Positions 33,598-42,005 of a stretch of DNA of 64,000 nt are shown here, in pieces. How positions within the stretch are numbered: the stretch's first letter is position 1; each line of letters begins with the position of its first letter. The stretch spans positions 2,790,001 through 2,854,000 of the forward strand of contig CBDCLS010000006.1 in the NCBI GenBank assembly GCA_965218775.1, written 5' to 3'. Under the pieces are notes generated by a model that saw only the letters and a list, made by a program, of their open reading frames with translations, did not search any database and had not been told where the DNA came from. Source of the stretch: CAUZIZ01 sp965218775. GTDB lineage: Bacteria > Acidobacteriota > UBA6911 > RPQK01 > JAJDTT01. The translations under genes were made by a program, and so were the position numbers.

Positions 33598-35046
33598 TCA
33601 CTTCTGGAACCGGAGCGAGTAAAGATCCGCATCCTTCATTACGAATCTTAGCCGGACAGGCTTGCCTGCGATGCGGTTCAGGGTGTCGCTGCGGGCCTTG
33701 GGATGGCCTCGGTCCCACTTCACCGTGTGCTCGATCTCGTCTCCCCAGATCAGGGGGGAAGCCTCAAGGGCGAAGCCCGGCACAGGATTCCCATCGATAT
33801 CCTGGATCTCCAACCGAATGCTGCCGGCTGCCGAGGTGGCGAAGTTCAAGACCAGATTGAGTCCCTCGAAGATTAACGGCCTGGTAATCAGTTCTCCACC
33901 AGAGTAACCGGCGTGGGCCGAGGCGAAGCCATCGGTACGGACGGTCATTCGTTCCAGGTGGGCACTGGGTGAAGTGTAGTGGCGAGCGACGTAAAAGGAG
34001 ACCTCGTCGGGCGCCGTCGGTACGACTCCAGCCGAGATCATATTGGTCCTATGCATCCAGTTCTTGGCATCCCGACCCGGACGCACGAAAGCTTCCATGA
34101 ATCGTCGATCCCAGTGGACTCCGTCTCGGCTGGTCATGAAGACTCCATCCGACACGCCCGGTAGAGGAGCGTCGGCTCGTGGCGTCCTCCAGGGCATGAA
34201 GCGCTTGGGGAATGCCAGGTAGATGTGGGGAGCGCGGAAATAGGGCTTGGTCCCGTTGGTGTAGAGATGCTCGTGGGGTGTATCTCCGTAGTCGGCCCAC
34301 TCTCCTTCAGTCCAGTTGATGAAGTCTTTGGAGGTGGCGCACTTGACGGTGCGCACGCCGTTGCCGAAGTCTCGGTAGATGGCTACATATAGCTGTCTCA
34401 CCGGATCCCAGAAGGGGACATTCAAGGAATCGAAGGCCCCATCGCTGATCACGGGCTCCTCCTGCATCCTTTTCCAATGAATGCCATCGGCCGAGCTCAG
34501 GGCCAGGAGGGGACCACCGGCGAGGGCCTTGTACTGCTCCGAAGCCTTTGCTTTGGGGTTGCCGTCCTTGAAGGGTGCAAAGTTGTGACCTCCCTTGCCG
34601 ATCCAGACGATATTGTTGTCTTTGGAGCCTTCAAATTCGATCAATCCCAGAGAAGGACGCGTCCACCTAATTCCGTCCTTGCTCTCGATGTAACATCCGA
34701 CCTCAGGGTGCACCGGGATCACCGTCTCCCCCGGTGCCACGAAGGCCGGATTGGAGTAGCCATCATGGCTGCTACCGCGATAATACATGCGGTAGATGTC
34801 CCCGTCCTTGAAGACCGTGTGATAGAGGCTTGTAGTCCCTTCCCAGGGTTTGTCGAAGGTCAGGATTTTTCCAGCGGATGCAGGTTCCTGCAGTTGGAGC
34901 TCGACCCCTTCGTTGAATTCGATCAAATAGTCGTCTACAAAAAGCTCCAGTCTGGATCCAATCTCCAGCGGCTTCTCTTCTTCGATTTCCCCCGCCTGGA
35001 CCCAGGTGCAAACCAGTATCAGCGACAATAGCGCTCTCAATCGCAT
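33598..35046 (-). CDS. secreted five-bladed propeller glycosidase-like protein
   Basis: A protein of 482 aa from the ATG at 35044-35046, with GGGGAGG upstream. The signal peptide is MRLRALLSLILVCTWVQA. The body has repeated strand patterns with Asp-Gly-Ile-x-Trp turns (SKDGIRWTRPSLGL, SSADGIHWKRMQEE, TSRDGVHWDRRFME), and LELFVDDYLIE near the start, as in the GH32/43/62/68-like five-bladed propeller proteins abundant in Acidobacteriota and Planctomycetota. The C-terminal 100 residues look like a beta-sandwich. It is probably an exported enzyme acting on a plant or algal polysaccharide, but I cannot point to confirmed catalytic acids. It is flanked by the 70-bp direct repeats. Confidence 0.75.
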   Translation of the reverse strand: MRLRALLSLILVCTWVQAGEIEEEKPLEIGSRLELFVDDYLIEFNEGVELQLQEPASAGKILTFDKPWEGTTSLYHTVFKDGDIYRMYYRGSSHDGYSNPAFVAPGETVIPVHPEVGCYIESKDGIRWTRPSLGLIEFEGSKDNNIVWIGKGGHNFAPFKDGNPKAKASEQYKALAGGPLLALSSADGIHWKRMQEEPVISDGAFDSLNVPFWDPVRQLYVAIYRDFGNGVRTVKCATSKDFINWTEGEWADYGDTPHEHLYTNGTKPYFRAPHIYLAFPKRFMPWRTPRADAPLPGVSDGVFMTSRDGVHWDRRFMEAFVRPGRDAKNWMHRTNMISAGVVPTAPDEVSFYVARHYTSPSAHLERMTVRTDGFASAHAGYSGGELITRPLIFEGLNLVLNFATSAAGSIRLEIQDIDGNPVPGFALEASPLIWGDEIEHTVKWDRGHPKARSDTLNRIAGKPVRLRFVMKDADLYSLRFQK

Positions 35047-35390
35047 GTAATCCTCCCCTTTTCCATCTCTCAGTTTCAGTTCAATGTTCTTAAACGGGGA
35101 TAACATATATCACCTGCATGTCTCTGTCACCTGGAGGGATAGTGCTGCTGTCCGCTCTCTCCTGGGAACTGGAGTTCATATTGCAGACAAGTCAGGCCGC
35201 TTGCGGCTCTGTTGGCTGCAGCTGTTTCCGGTACTGCTCACTGCGTCACTGATAGCTGATCGCTATATTCGGGTCAGTAGTAACCTTCCTGGCGTTTCTG
35301 TATGCTTCGGGTTCAGCTTCGGTCCGGATTTCCGGGGATTTTTCCGCTCCTCAAGATTCGTCACAAGGCTGGCTCAGGAGGTGAGTAGGA
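35047..35390. other. intergenic region between divergent glycosidase-like genes
   Basis: 344 bp between the propeller gene (minus) and the TIM-barrel gene (plus), so it should hold both promoters. It contains repeat copy B (35143-35215). I see no other gene or RNA in it. Confidence 0.6.
35143..35215 (+). repeat. 70-bp dispersed direct repeat, copy B
   Basis: TGCTGCTGTCCGCTCTCTCC through AGACAAGTC and TTGCGGCTCTGTTGG matches copy A at 33527-33595 with small gaps. Same orientation, 1.6 kb away. Confidence 0.6.
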
Positions 35391-36503
35391 ATGTTACGCG
35401 AGGCGTTGTCTTCAAAGAGTTCTCGAAAACCGGATCGCCGCTTTCCGCTGTGGTGTGATCGAGGGGGGCTTGTCAATCCCAGTTCGCCTTCAGACGAGCA
35501 GAAGGTGGTGGCCTTCGTGGAAAAATGCGTCGAGCATGGAGTGACCGAGCTGGTGCCCTGGAACGGCACCAGAACCCTGGTCGAGGCGGCCCGGGACAAA
35601 GACATTGAGGTCCACCCCTACCTTGCCTTCAACTCCCATGGAAGCATGAAGCAGAACTATACCTGGTCGGTCTACTATGCGTCGGCTCGGTCGCCGGCGA
35701 CCAACAAGCTGCTGAACCAGCATCGCCCCATCTGGAGCCCGGGAGGAATCACTAAGAAGGTCAGCGCTTTCGCGGAGAAGCATCCGGAGTTCTGGGCCTA
35801 CGGTCGGGATCGGAGTGATGAGATGAAACCGGGGCAGAGGGTTTCGATGAGCCTCGCCTTCCCCGAGGTGCGGAAGTACGAAGCCGATCAGTACCTGGAG
35901 ATGCTGGAGCGAAATGGAGGACATGGCGCCCAGGTCGAATTCGTCAGCACCAACCGGGACGATAGTCGTACCTGCGTCTATGGCTACGAAGAGCCCGTGG
36001 TCAAGGCCTTTCGGCGGAAGCACGGTCAGAATCCCTTCGATCTGCCCAACCATGATCGCAGCTGGGTCCAGTTTCGGGCTGACTACGTCACCGCTACTTT
36101 GAGGGAGCTAAGGGAGAAGCTGAGAAAAAGAGATCCGGAAGCACCTATGACGGTAGCCTTCGTCGCACGAGACTTTGATGAGTATCTGAAGGTCTTCCAG
36201 GACTGGCCCGCCTGGGTGGATCAGAGCTTGGTGGATGAGGTGCATCTCTGGTTTCGCACCACGTCCGACGTGTCCGAGGTGGAGCGCCAGGTTCGACAGG
36301 CAGCTGAGATCATCAATGGCCGGTGTCCCCTGGTGGCCGAGCTATCCTGCTATCACGTAGGGAGTTTCCAGGACTCGAAGCTACTGCTGGAAGCCGCACG
36401 CCGGGCGAGAGCCAACGGCGCCGACACGGTGGGTATCTACCGCAGTCACGCCGTAGAACAGCTCGATTTCTGGCCTCTGATAGAGCAAATAGCGATCATG
36501 TGA
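35391..36503 (+). CDS. glycosidase-like TIM-barrel protein (GHL10-like)
   Basis: A protein of 370 aa from the ATG at 35391, nine bases after GGAGG. No signal peptide is evident. The sequence fits a (beta/alpha)8 barrel of the GHL10/DUF4015 type: an early strand with LWCDRGGLVNPS, a helix ending VEKCVEHGVTELVPWNGTRT, then DIEVHPYLAFNSHGSM, FVSTNRDDSRTCVYGYEEP, TVAFVARDFDEYLKVF, DEVHLWFRTTSD and CPLVAELSCYH. Family members are putative glycoside hydrolases acting on exopolysaccharides; the enzymatic activity of this group is seldom tested. It is divergent from the propeller protein, so both may serve the same glycan. Confidence 0.65.
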   Translation: MLREALSSKSSRKPDRRFPLWCDRGGLVNPSSPSDEQKVVAFVEKCVEHGVTELVPWNGTRTLVEAARDKDIEVHPYLAFNSHGSMKQNYTWSVYYASARSPATNKLLNQHRPIWSPGGITKKVSAFAEKHPEFWAYGRDRSDEMKPGQRVSMSLAFPEVRKYEADQYLEMLERNGGHGAQVEFVSTNRDDSRTCVYGYEEPVVKAFRRKHGQNPFDLPNHDRSWVQFRADYVTATLRELREKLRKRDPEAPMTVAFVARDFDEYLKVFQDWPAWVDQSLVDEVHLWFRTTSDVSEVERQVRQAAEIINGRCPLVAELSCYHVGSFQDSKLLLEAARRARANGADTVGIYRSHAVEQLDFWPLIEQIAIM

Positions 36504-36559
36504 CGCGGACAAGTTCTGAGTTCCAAGATGGCGGACCGAGAAATCCGGGTTAAGAGCTG

Positions 36560-37468
36560 CTATGCCGATCGAGCTTTTCTTTTTCGGCGCGGGATTCTCT
36601 GCTGGATTGAGTCAGCCAGTCCTTCAGCGGCGCACATCAGAGATGTGACGATGTGCCAATGGACCCTCTGGAAGTGTTCCGGGGAACGCCATGCGGCACC
36701 AGAAGCCTGTCTTTCCGCTAGAATTCTCTCGATCGCGTTCCTCAGTGCCAACTTTCTTCGTCGTCTGTACCCGGGCAACCTACGCAGCTTGGCATGATAG
36801 CTGTTCGCCCGGCGCCGCCAGAAGGTCTTGGTTTGGCTGCTGTGGTAGAAGCAACAGCGCTGCGACAACAGCAGCAACAGCATCCAGTCCTGAAATCCCT
36901 CGGGCTCCATAATGATGTCCGCCGACCCGTCTACGAGGTTGCGGCGCACCATGATGTTAGAGAATGTTGAAACACAGTTTCCCCATAGCATTCTTCGAAA
37001 AGCGCGAAAGGGTCGTTCTTTTGGGGTCTTGTTGAGGAGGGCCTGGAAGGAGGACGGGGCAACCCTTCCCTCATCATCGCAAGTGTACACGTCAGAAAAT
37101 ACCATGCCCACTTCTGGAAAGCTCTCGAACACCTTTGTCTGCACGGACACTTTGTTTATTTGCCAAGCGTCATCCTGTTCCAGGAAGGCAACATACTCCG
37201 CTTGACAGTGTTCAAGTCCCAGGCGATAGCTGGCCGCTATTCCCATCTTGCGTCCGCCTGGATGGGTAACGACCTTCATGGGGCCCGGCCAGCTTTTGGA
37301 AAAGGATGCCAGGACTTCTGGGCTCTCGTCGGTCGAGCCGTCGTCTACTGCGATGATGTCCAGGTCACCATAATCTTGGGACGCGACGGTCTTGAGAGCG
37401 ATAGGTAGAAACCTACCCCCATTGAAAACCGGCATGATCACAGATACCGGACGACTCTTCGCATTCAT
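36560..37468 (-). CDS. family 2 glycosyltransferase
   Basis: A protein of 302 aa from the ATG at 37466-37468, which overlaps the stop of the upstream glycosyltransferase in ATGA, so translation is probably coupled. The GT-A fold motifs are PVSVIMPVFNGGRFLPIALK, IIAVDDGSTDESPEVL, and LEQDDAWQI in the place of the DXD motif. The C-terminal part is basic (PRRKRKARSA) with no clear membrane helix. It should transfer a sugar from a nucleotide donor to a surface glycan or lipid. It is the last gene of a two-gene unit divergent from the ABC exporter. Confidence 0.9.
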   Translation of the reverse strand: MNAKSRPVSVIMPVFNGGRFLPIALKTVASQDYGDLDIIAVDDGSTDESPEVLASFSKSWPGPMKVVTHPGGRKMGIAASYRLGLEHCQAEYVAFLEQDDAWQINKVSVQTKVFESFPEVGMVFSDVYTCDDEGRVAPSSFQALLNKTPKERPFRAFRRMLWGNCVSTFSNIMVRRNLVDGSADIIMEPEGFQDWMLLLLLSQRCCFYHSSQTKTFWRRRANSYHAKLRRLPGYRRRRKLALRNAIERILAERQASGAAWRSPEHFQRVHWHIVTSLMCAAEGLADSIQQRIPRRKRKARSA

Positions 37469-38370
37469 GCTGTTCCCGGTTCTCGTGGTTTTGATTCGAG
37501 AGCCTTTAGTTGCCGGTAGAATCCCAGTGCCCAGACGTTGTTCGCGACATACATAAGAGGAAGCAGAACGACAAACCGGAGAAATTCGAAAATTCCCCCT
37601 CTTCTGAGGATGATCCCCCCGATCCATACCATGGCACCAAGGGGCACGAAGAAAGCCATGAGAGGAAAACTCCTGAAGAGGCGCATGATTCTCGGTGACA
37701 CACGAGAGCGGTAGGACACTGATCCCACTCCCAGCTCGTATTGATAGCGCAGCACTTGCTTCAGGCCCGTTCTGTTCACGTGCGTAACGCTCGCGGAGGG
37801 GAGGAAGAGGATCCGCTTTCCACGCTTTGCCAACTTCCAGCTGAAGAGGAAATCCTCGCCTACACTCAGGTTTTCATAGGGCGTGTCTCGGAGTACTTCT
37901 TTGCTGAATCCTGAGTTTCCACCCATTAGGAAGCACGTCTCGTAAGGGACTTCACGATTGGCAAGAAAACGGAAGAATTCGAGGTGGAACCCGATGGAGC
38001 CACTGATGCTCCGTGGGGTTCCATTCTTGACGGATCCACCGACGCCATCGGCCTCATCCGTGTGAATCGGTGTCGACATCTTGTGGATCCAAGTGGGTTC
38101 GGCGACGCAATCCACATCCAGAAACAGCACAACCCTTCCCCGAGCTGCTTCGACGCCGATATTTCTGGCTGCTCCGACCGAGAGTCTGCCTGGGAACCAA
38201 GACAGCCTGACCTCGGGAAACTCCCTGGCGACAGTCTGATCGGTTCCGTCCTGAGAGCTATCAACCAAGATGATTTCGAAGGGCAAGTCGGTGCTTTGAG
38301 CGCGTAACGCGCGAAGACACTGTCTTATGTGACCAGCACTGTCGAAGGAGGGAATCACCACGGATACCAC
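37465..38370 (-). CDS. family 2 glycosyltransferase with C-terminal membrane helices
   Basis: A protein of 301 aa from a GTG at 38368-38370, eight bases after GGGGAGG; an upstream TTG at 38430 would add 20 residues. Motifs are VVSVVIPSFDSAGHIRQCL, IILVDSSQDGTDQTV, AARNIGVEAARGRVVLFLDVDC (DVD as the metal-binding motif), and MGGNSGFSKEVL acceptor region. Residues about 225-285 are hydrophobic (PLMAFFVPLGAMVWIGGIIL, VVLLPLMYVANNVWAL), so it is membrane-attached. It overlaps the next GT2 by four bases. It probably adds an early sugar to a lipid-linked glycan. Confidence 0.88.
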   Translation of the reverse strand: MVSVVIPSFDSAGHIRQCLRALRAQSTDLPFEIILVDSSQDGTDQTVAREFPEVRLSWFPGRLSVGAARNIGVEAARGRVVLFLDVDCVAEPTWIHKMSTPIHTDEADGVGGSVKNGTPRSISGSIGFHLEFFRFLANREVPYETCFLMGGNSGFSKEVLRDTPYENLSVGEDFLFSWKLAKRGKRILFLPSASVTHVNRTGLKQVLRYQYELGVGSVSYRSRVSPRIMRLFRSFPLMAFFVPLGAMVWIGGIILRRGGIFEFLRFVVLLPLMYVANNVWALGFYRQLKALESKPREPGTA

Positions 38371-38644
38371 GGGCGCTGCCTCCCCGCGATCACCGGCTCC
38401 TTGACTTTCCACCACAACTCCCCCGCGCAAATTCTACTCGCTTTCGTCTCGCCGCTGTGCTTTTCTTACCACAACGACAGGACGAGCATGACGTTTTAGA
38501 TGTCGTCAGTCGCCAGGGCTCAGTCGGAACCTCAGAGCCTAGAACTGACAACTGAGGGCTGAGATTTGAAAGCGATTGAATTCGTGAGCTCAGGGGGATG
38601 AAGAATCCGGGCTGTAGGCGAGCACAGGAGGATGAGAACAGCCA

Positions 38645-39439
38645 ATGGTGCAATTGCTGGGACAAGTCTGGCAGTACCGCGTGATGTTGGGCGGACTCAT
38701 ACGGCGCGATCTTCGTGTCCGTTACGCCGGTTCCGCCTTGGGCATGATCTGGGCATTGCTTTATCCGCTGATGTTTCTATTGGTTTATGTGATTGTCTTT
38801 TCCTGGATTCTGCGCATCCGCTTCACGGTCGACGGCAGCACGAGCGAGTTTGCGCTGTACCTATTGGCCGGTCTGCTGCCCTGGCTGGCCTTTCAGGATG
38901 GAGTCCTTGGCGCAACGGCTTCGCTAGTTGAGAACGCGAGCTTGGTCAAAACCACCTCTTGTCCTGGTGTGATCCTTGTTGCTGGCCGAGTCCTTTCGAA
39001 TGCCGCGAGTTCCCTGGTTGGTGTGGTCGTATTTCTGTTGGTGCTGTTGCTGCTGGGCCGGTTTTCGTGGTTTACACCGCTGGTCTTGCCGCTGCTGATT
39101 CTTTTCCAGGTGGCCTTTACGTTGGGTGTTGGACTGATCACGGCCAGCGTCTATACCTTTTTGCGCGATGCCATGCCGGTCGTGCAGATCGGAATGACGA
39201 TGTGGTTTTTTCTGACTCCAATCTTCTATCCCCTCTCCTATGTGCCTCAGCGGTTTCTGTCGTTCTATTCCGTCAACCCTCTACAGTCCTTTGTGGCGGC
39301 GTACCGCGCCGTTTTGTTAGAGGGAAAGCTCCCCTTTCCAGTAGATTTGGGTCTGGCTTGTGCCTGGGCCGTTGCTGCACTCCTGGTCGGCACGGTCATC
39401 TTTGCACGAGTCGAGCCAGGGTTCGGTGATGTCGTCTGA
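38645..39439 (+). CDS. ABC-2 type polysaccharide exporter, permease (Wzm-like)
   Basis: A protein of 264 aa from the ATG at 38645 with GAGG upstream. The N-terminus carries LIRRDLRVRYAGSALGMIWAL, the amphipathic start typical of O-antigen and teichoic-acid ABC-2 permeases. About six membrane helices follow, with FFLTPIFYPLSYVP and NPLQSFVAAYRAVLLEG near the end as in the family. With the ATPase encoded next (11-bp overlap) it should flip a finished lipid-linked polysaccharide across the inner membrane. The divergent promoter region lies between this gene and the minus-strand GT pair. Confidence 0.93.
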   Translation: MVQLLGQVWQYRVMLGGLIRRDLRVRYAGSALGMIWALLYPLMFLLVYVIVFSWILRIRFTVDGSTSEFALYLLAGLLPWLAFQDGVLGATASLVENASLVKTTSCPGVILVAGRVLSNAASSLVGVVVFLLVLLLLGRFSWFTPLVLPLLILFQVAFTLGVGLITASVYTFLRDAMPVVQIGMTMWFFLTPIFYPLSYVPQRFLSFYSVNPLQSFVAAYRAVLLEGKLPFPVDLGLACAWAVAALLVGTVIFARVEPGFGDVV

Positions 39440-40655
39440 GGCGTTCCCCACCGATCTGCCCGCCCCATCGGCTAGCTTCCTTTTGAAGACGTCGGGCTTG
39501 GGTAAGTGCTACCGCCTCTACGCCCACCCCCTTGACCGGCTGAGGGAACTGGTGTTTCGCCGCGAGCTGCACCAGGAACTCTGGGCACTGTCTCAGGTCA
39601 ATCTCACGCTGGAACGGGGTGAATCCTTGGGTCTCGTCGGCGACAATGGAGCCGGTAAATCGACTCTTGCGAAGCTCGTTGCCGGCGTGCTCACTCCGAC
39701 CTCAGGAGAGGTCTCCCTCCAGGGCCGAGCAGCCTCCATCATCGAGCTTGGGGTGGGATTCCATCCTGAGTTCACCGGTTCCGAGAACGTTCTCACGGCC
39801 GGTTCGCTGCTGGGATTCTCAGGGAGGGAAATGGAGATCCGGCTCCCCCAGATTAGAGCCTTCTCCGAACTAGATTCGTTTTTTGATCGTCCTCTCAAGA
39901 ACTACTCAACTGGGATGGCCATGCGCCTGGCGTTTTCCCTGGCAGTGAACGTCGATCCTGACCTGTTGATCGTGGATGAGGCGCTCGCGGTGGGCGATGG
40001 CTACTTTCAAAAAAAGTGCATTGATCACATCCGTTCGTTTCAAGACCGGGGCGGGAGCCTCTTGTTCTGCTCCCACTCTCTGTACACGGTCAGCCTACTT
40101 TGCCCACAGGCACTCTGGCTGAAACAGGGCCGGGTGGAGGCCTATGGTCTCAGTGGGAAGGTCATTTCTGCCTACGAGTCGTATCTCAATTCCAGACGGC
40201 AAGAATCAGCGGACCAGCTAAAGCGACCTCGTGATAACCGCGGGAGCATCGATGAGGTGACCTTCTCCGGCGGCACTCAAAAAGGAGAGCGAATCGAATT
40301 CCTGCGAGGCACCGACCTGGAAGTGGAGGTCCGGTGGTCCAGCGATCAGGATGAGCGGGAGTTTCATCTTGGCGTCACCATCGAACGCTTGGACGGCGTG
40401 ACCTGTTTCGCCACCAGCACGCTCCAGGACGGGCTCGAGGGTTTTTCGGGTCGAACCACCTACCGGATGAGCTTGAGGCTCCCAGCAGTTCAGCTTGCCA
40501 GTGGTTCTTTTCGGGTGGGCGCCTACCTTCTGGATGAACATGGCACTTATCTCTACGATGAGAGAGGGGCGGACGCGACGCTCAGCTTGGTCAGTCAAAA
40601 CAAGGAGTGGGGTCTTTTCTACTTGGAACACCACTGGGAGTCTGACACTACTTAG
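39429..40655 (+). CDS. ABC exporter ATPase with carbohydrate-binding C-terminus (Wzt-like)
   Basis: A protein of 408 aa from the ATG at 39429, overlapping the permease gene by 11 bp. Walker A is GDNGAGKST, the ABC signature is YSTGMAMRL, Walker B is DLLIVDEALAVGD, and the H-loop is LFCSHSLYTV. After about residue 255 a beta-rich domain follows (RIEFLRGTDLEVEVRW to LFYLEHHWE). This is the Wzt-type domain that recognises the modified end of the glycan, so export may require a terminal cap. The first 35 residues before the ABC fold are Pro/Ser-rich. The next glycosyltransferase begins two bases after the stop. Confidence 0.94.
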   Translation: MSSEAFPTDLPAPSASFLLKTSGLGKCYRLYAHPLDRLRELVFRRELHQELWALSQVNLTLERGESLGLVGDNGAGKSTLAKLVAGVLTPTSGEVSLQGRAASIIELGVGFHPEFTGSENVLTAGSLLGFSGREMEIRLPQIRAFSELDSFFDRPLKNYSTGMAMRLAFSLAVNVDPDLLIVDEALAVGDGYFQKKCIDHIRSFQDRGGSLLFCSHSLYTVSLLCPQALWLKQGRVEAYGLSGKVISAYESYLNSRRQESADQLKRPRDNRGSIDEVTFSGGTQKGERIEFLRGTDLEVEVRWSSDQDEREFHLGVTIERLDGVTCFATSTLQDGLEGFSGRTTYRMSLRLPAVQLASGSFRVGAYLLDEHGTYLYDERGADATLSLVSQNKEWGLFYLEHHWESDTT

Positions 40656-40657
40656 GC

Positions 40658-41824
40658 ATGGAAGCAAAAGGCATTCTGTCGGTCCTGCTGGTTCATCAGA
40701 ATACAGTCGACCTGATCCGCCAGTGTATTGCCTCTCTACAGGCTCAGGTCTGTATCTCGCCGGGCGGTTCCGAGATGGAGTTCGAGATTATCGTCGTAGA
40801 CAACGCTTCCCGGCCCCAGCAGCGACCACGCGATCTACCGGACGGCGTCACCGTTCTGTTCAACGAAAGCAACCGTGGTTACGCGGCGGCGGTGAATCAG
40901 GCGCTGGCATGCTCCCGTGGTGAGTTCATCCTCTTTTCCAATCCGGATACCTGGTATTTCCCTGGAGCTCTTCAAGCGCTCGTGGATGCGGTCCATACTC
41001 TACCCAAGGCCGGTGCTGTCGGCCCCAAGCTCTGGTGGGAAAAGCAGCGACGGTTGCTGCTTCCACCTGCCGACTCGGCGACCCTGGGGGAGCAGACCTT
41101 TCGGCGGCTGGTGCACCTGCGTGGGAGTTGGCCAGAGAAATTTGCCAGGCGCTGGCTGGTTAAGACACTCGAGTACTGGCAGGCGAAGACGCCGCTGAAG
41201 GTCGCAGCTCTCTCGGGAGCGTGTATCCTGACCAGGCGTCAAGCAATCCAGCACGTCGGAGTTTTCGATGAATGCTTTCGGCTCTATTTCGAGGACACGG
41301 ATTGGTGTCGCAGGATGGGCAAAGAGGGCTATCTGCTCTACTGTGTCCCTGAGGCCGAGATTGTCCACTATTACAATCAAAGCGGCAGGCAAGAAGCGGC
41401 AGCGCAGAATTGGTTCGCGCAATCTGAAGAAGTCTACTTCCGAAAGCACTACGGATTTGTAGGTAACGGGGTAAGAAGACTGCTTCAAGGAATGAGTGGG
41501 ATGGATGGAGGGCGCTTGGAAAATGCTGTCATCGACTTGGGACAGCGGCGCGAACGGCCCGATTTGACAGTCGTTGGGAGCGCTCCAGCCGGCCCCTTCC
41601 TGGTCCTCTTTTCGCCCGCGCCTGGATTTGTTCCCGCAGCTGGTGGTCTGATTGAGCGCCTACCGTATCGAATGCCAATAGAGGTCTGGACTTGTCTGCA
41701 AGAGGGTTCCTTCTTTGCGAGAATCGTCTCGGTACCCGATCTGGACTTCCTGGCAACCTGGAAGTGGGAAAAAGAGGAGCTAGGAGCCTGCGCGGTGGAG
41801 ACTGATCTACCGCGAAAACGGTAG
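40658..41824 (+). CDS. family 2 glycosyltransferase (rhamnosyltransferase-like)
   Basis: A protein of 388 aa starting two bases after the Wzt stop. Motifs are ILSVLLVHQNTVDLIRQCI, FEIIVVDNASRPQQR, NRGYAAAVNQALACSRGEFI and LFSNPDTWYFPGAL (NPD in place of DXD), then GACILTRRQAIQHVGVFDE and YFEDTDWCRRM. This set is typical of the rhamnosyltransferase-like GT2 branch. The last 90 residues are of unknown use. It is transcribed with the exporter, and 181 bp without a gene follow (41825-42005). Confidence 0.92.
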   Translation: MEAKGILSVLLVHQNTVDLIRQCIASLQAQVCISPGGSEMEFEIIVVDNASRPQQRPRDLPDGVTVLFNESNRGYAAAVNQALACSRGEFILFSNPDTWYFPGALQALVDAVHTLPKAGAVGPKLWWEKQRRLLLPPADSATLGEQTFRRLVHLRGSWPEKFARRWLVKTLEYWQAKTPLKVAALSGACILTRRQAIQHVGVFDECFRLYFEDTDWCRRMGKEGYLLYCVPEAEIVHYYNQSGRQEAAAQNWFAQSEEVYFRKHYGFVGNGVRRLLQGMSGMDGGRLENAVIDLGQRRERPDLTVVGSAPAGPFLVLFSPAPGFVPAAGGLIERLPYRMPIEVWTCLQEGSFFARIVSVPDLDFLATWKWEKEELGACAVETDLPRKR

Positions 41825-42005
41825 AATCGGCCCATATTTCCCCGATTTTTCGATGAATAGAACAACTATGCAGCTCAAAATCGAGAAAATCTGGTCTCGA
41901 TTCCCCGCTTTCTCGCTACGATCATTTCTACCGCGCAGACTCCAAGAAGGAAGCGAGACGGAAAGGCATCTGAGCAGTCCCAGAAGGTGAAGATAAGGCG
42001 ACTTG

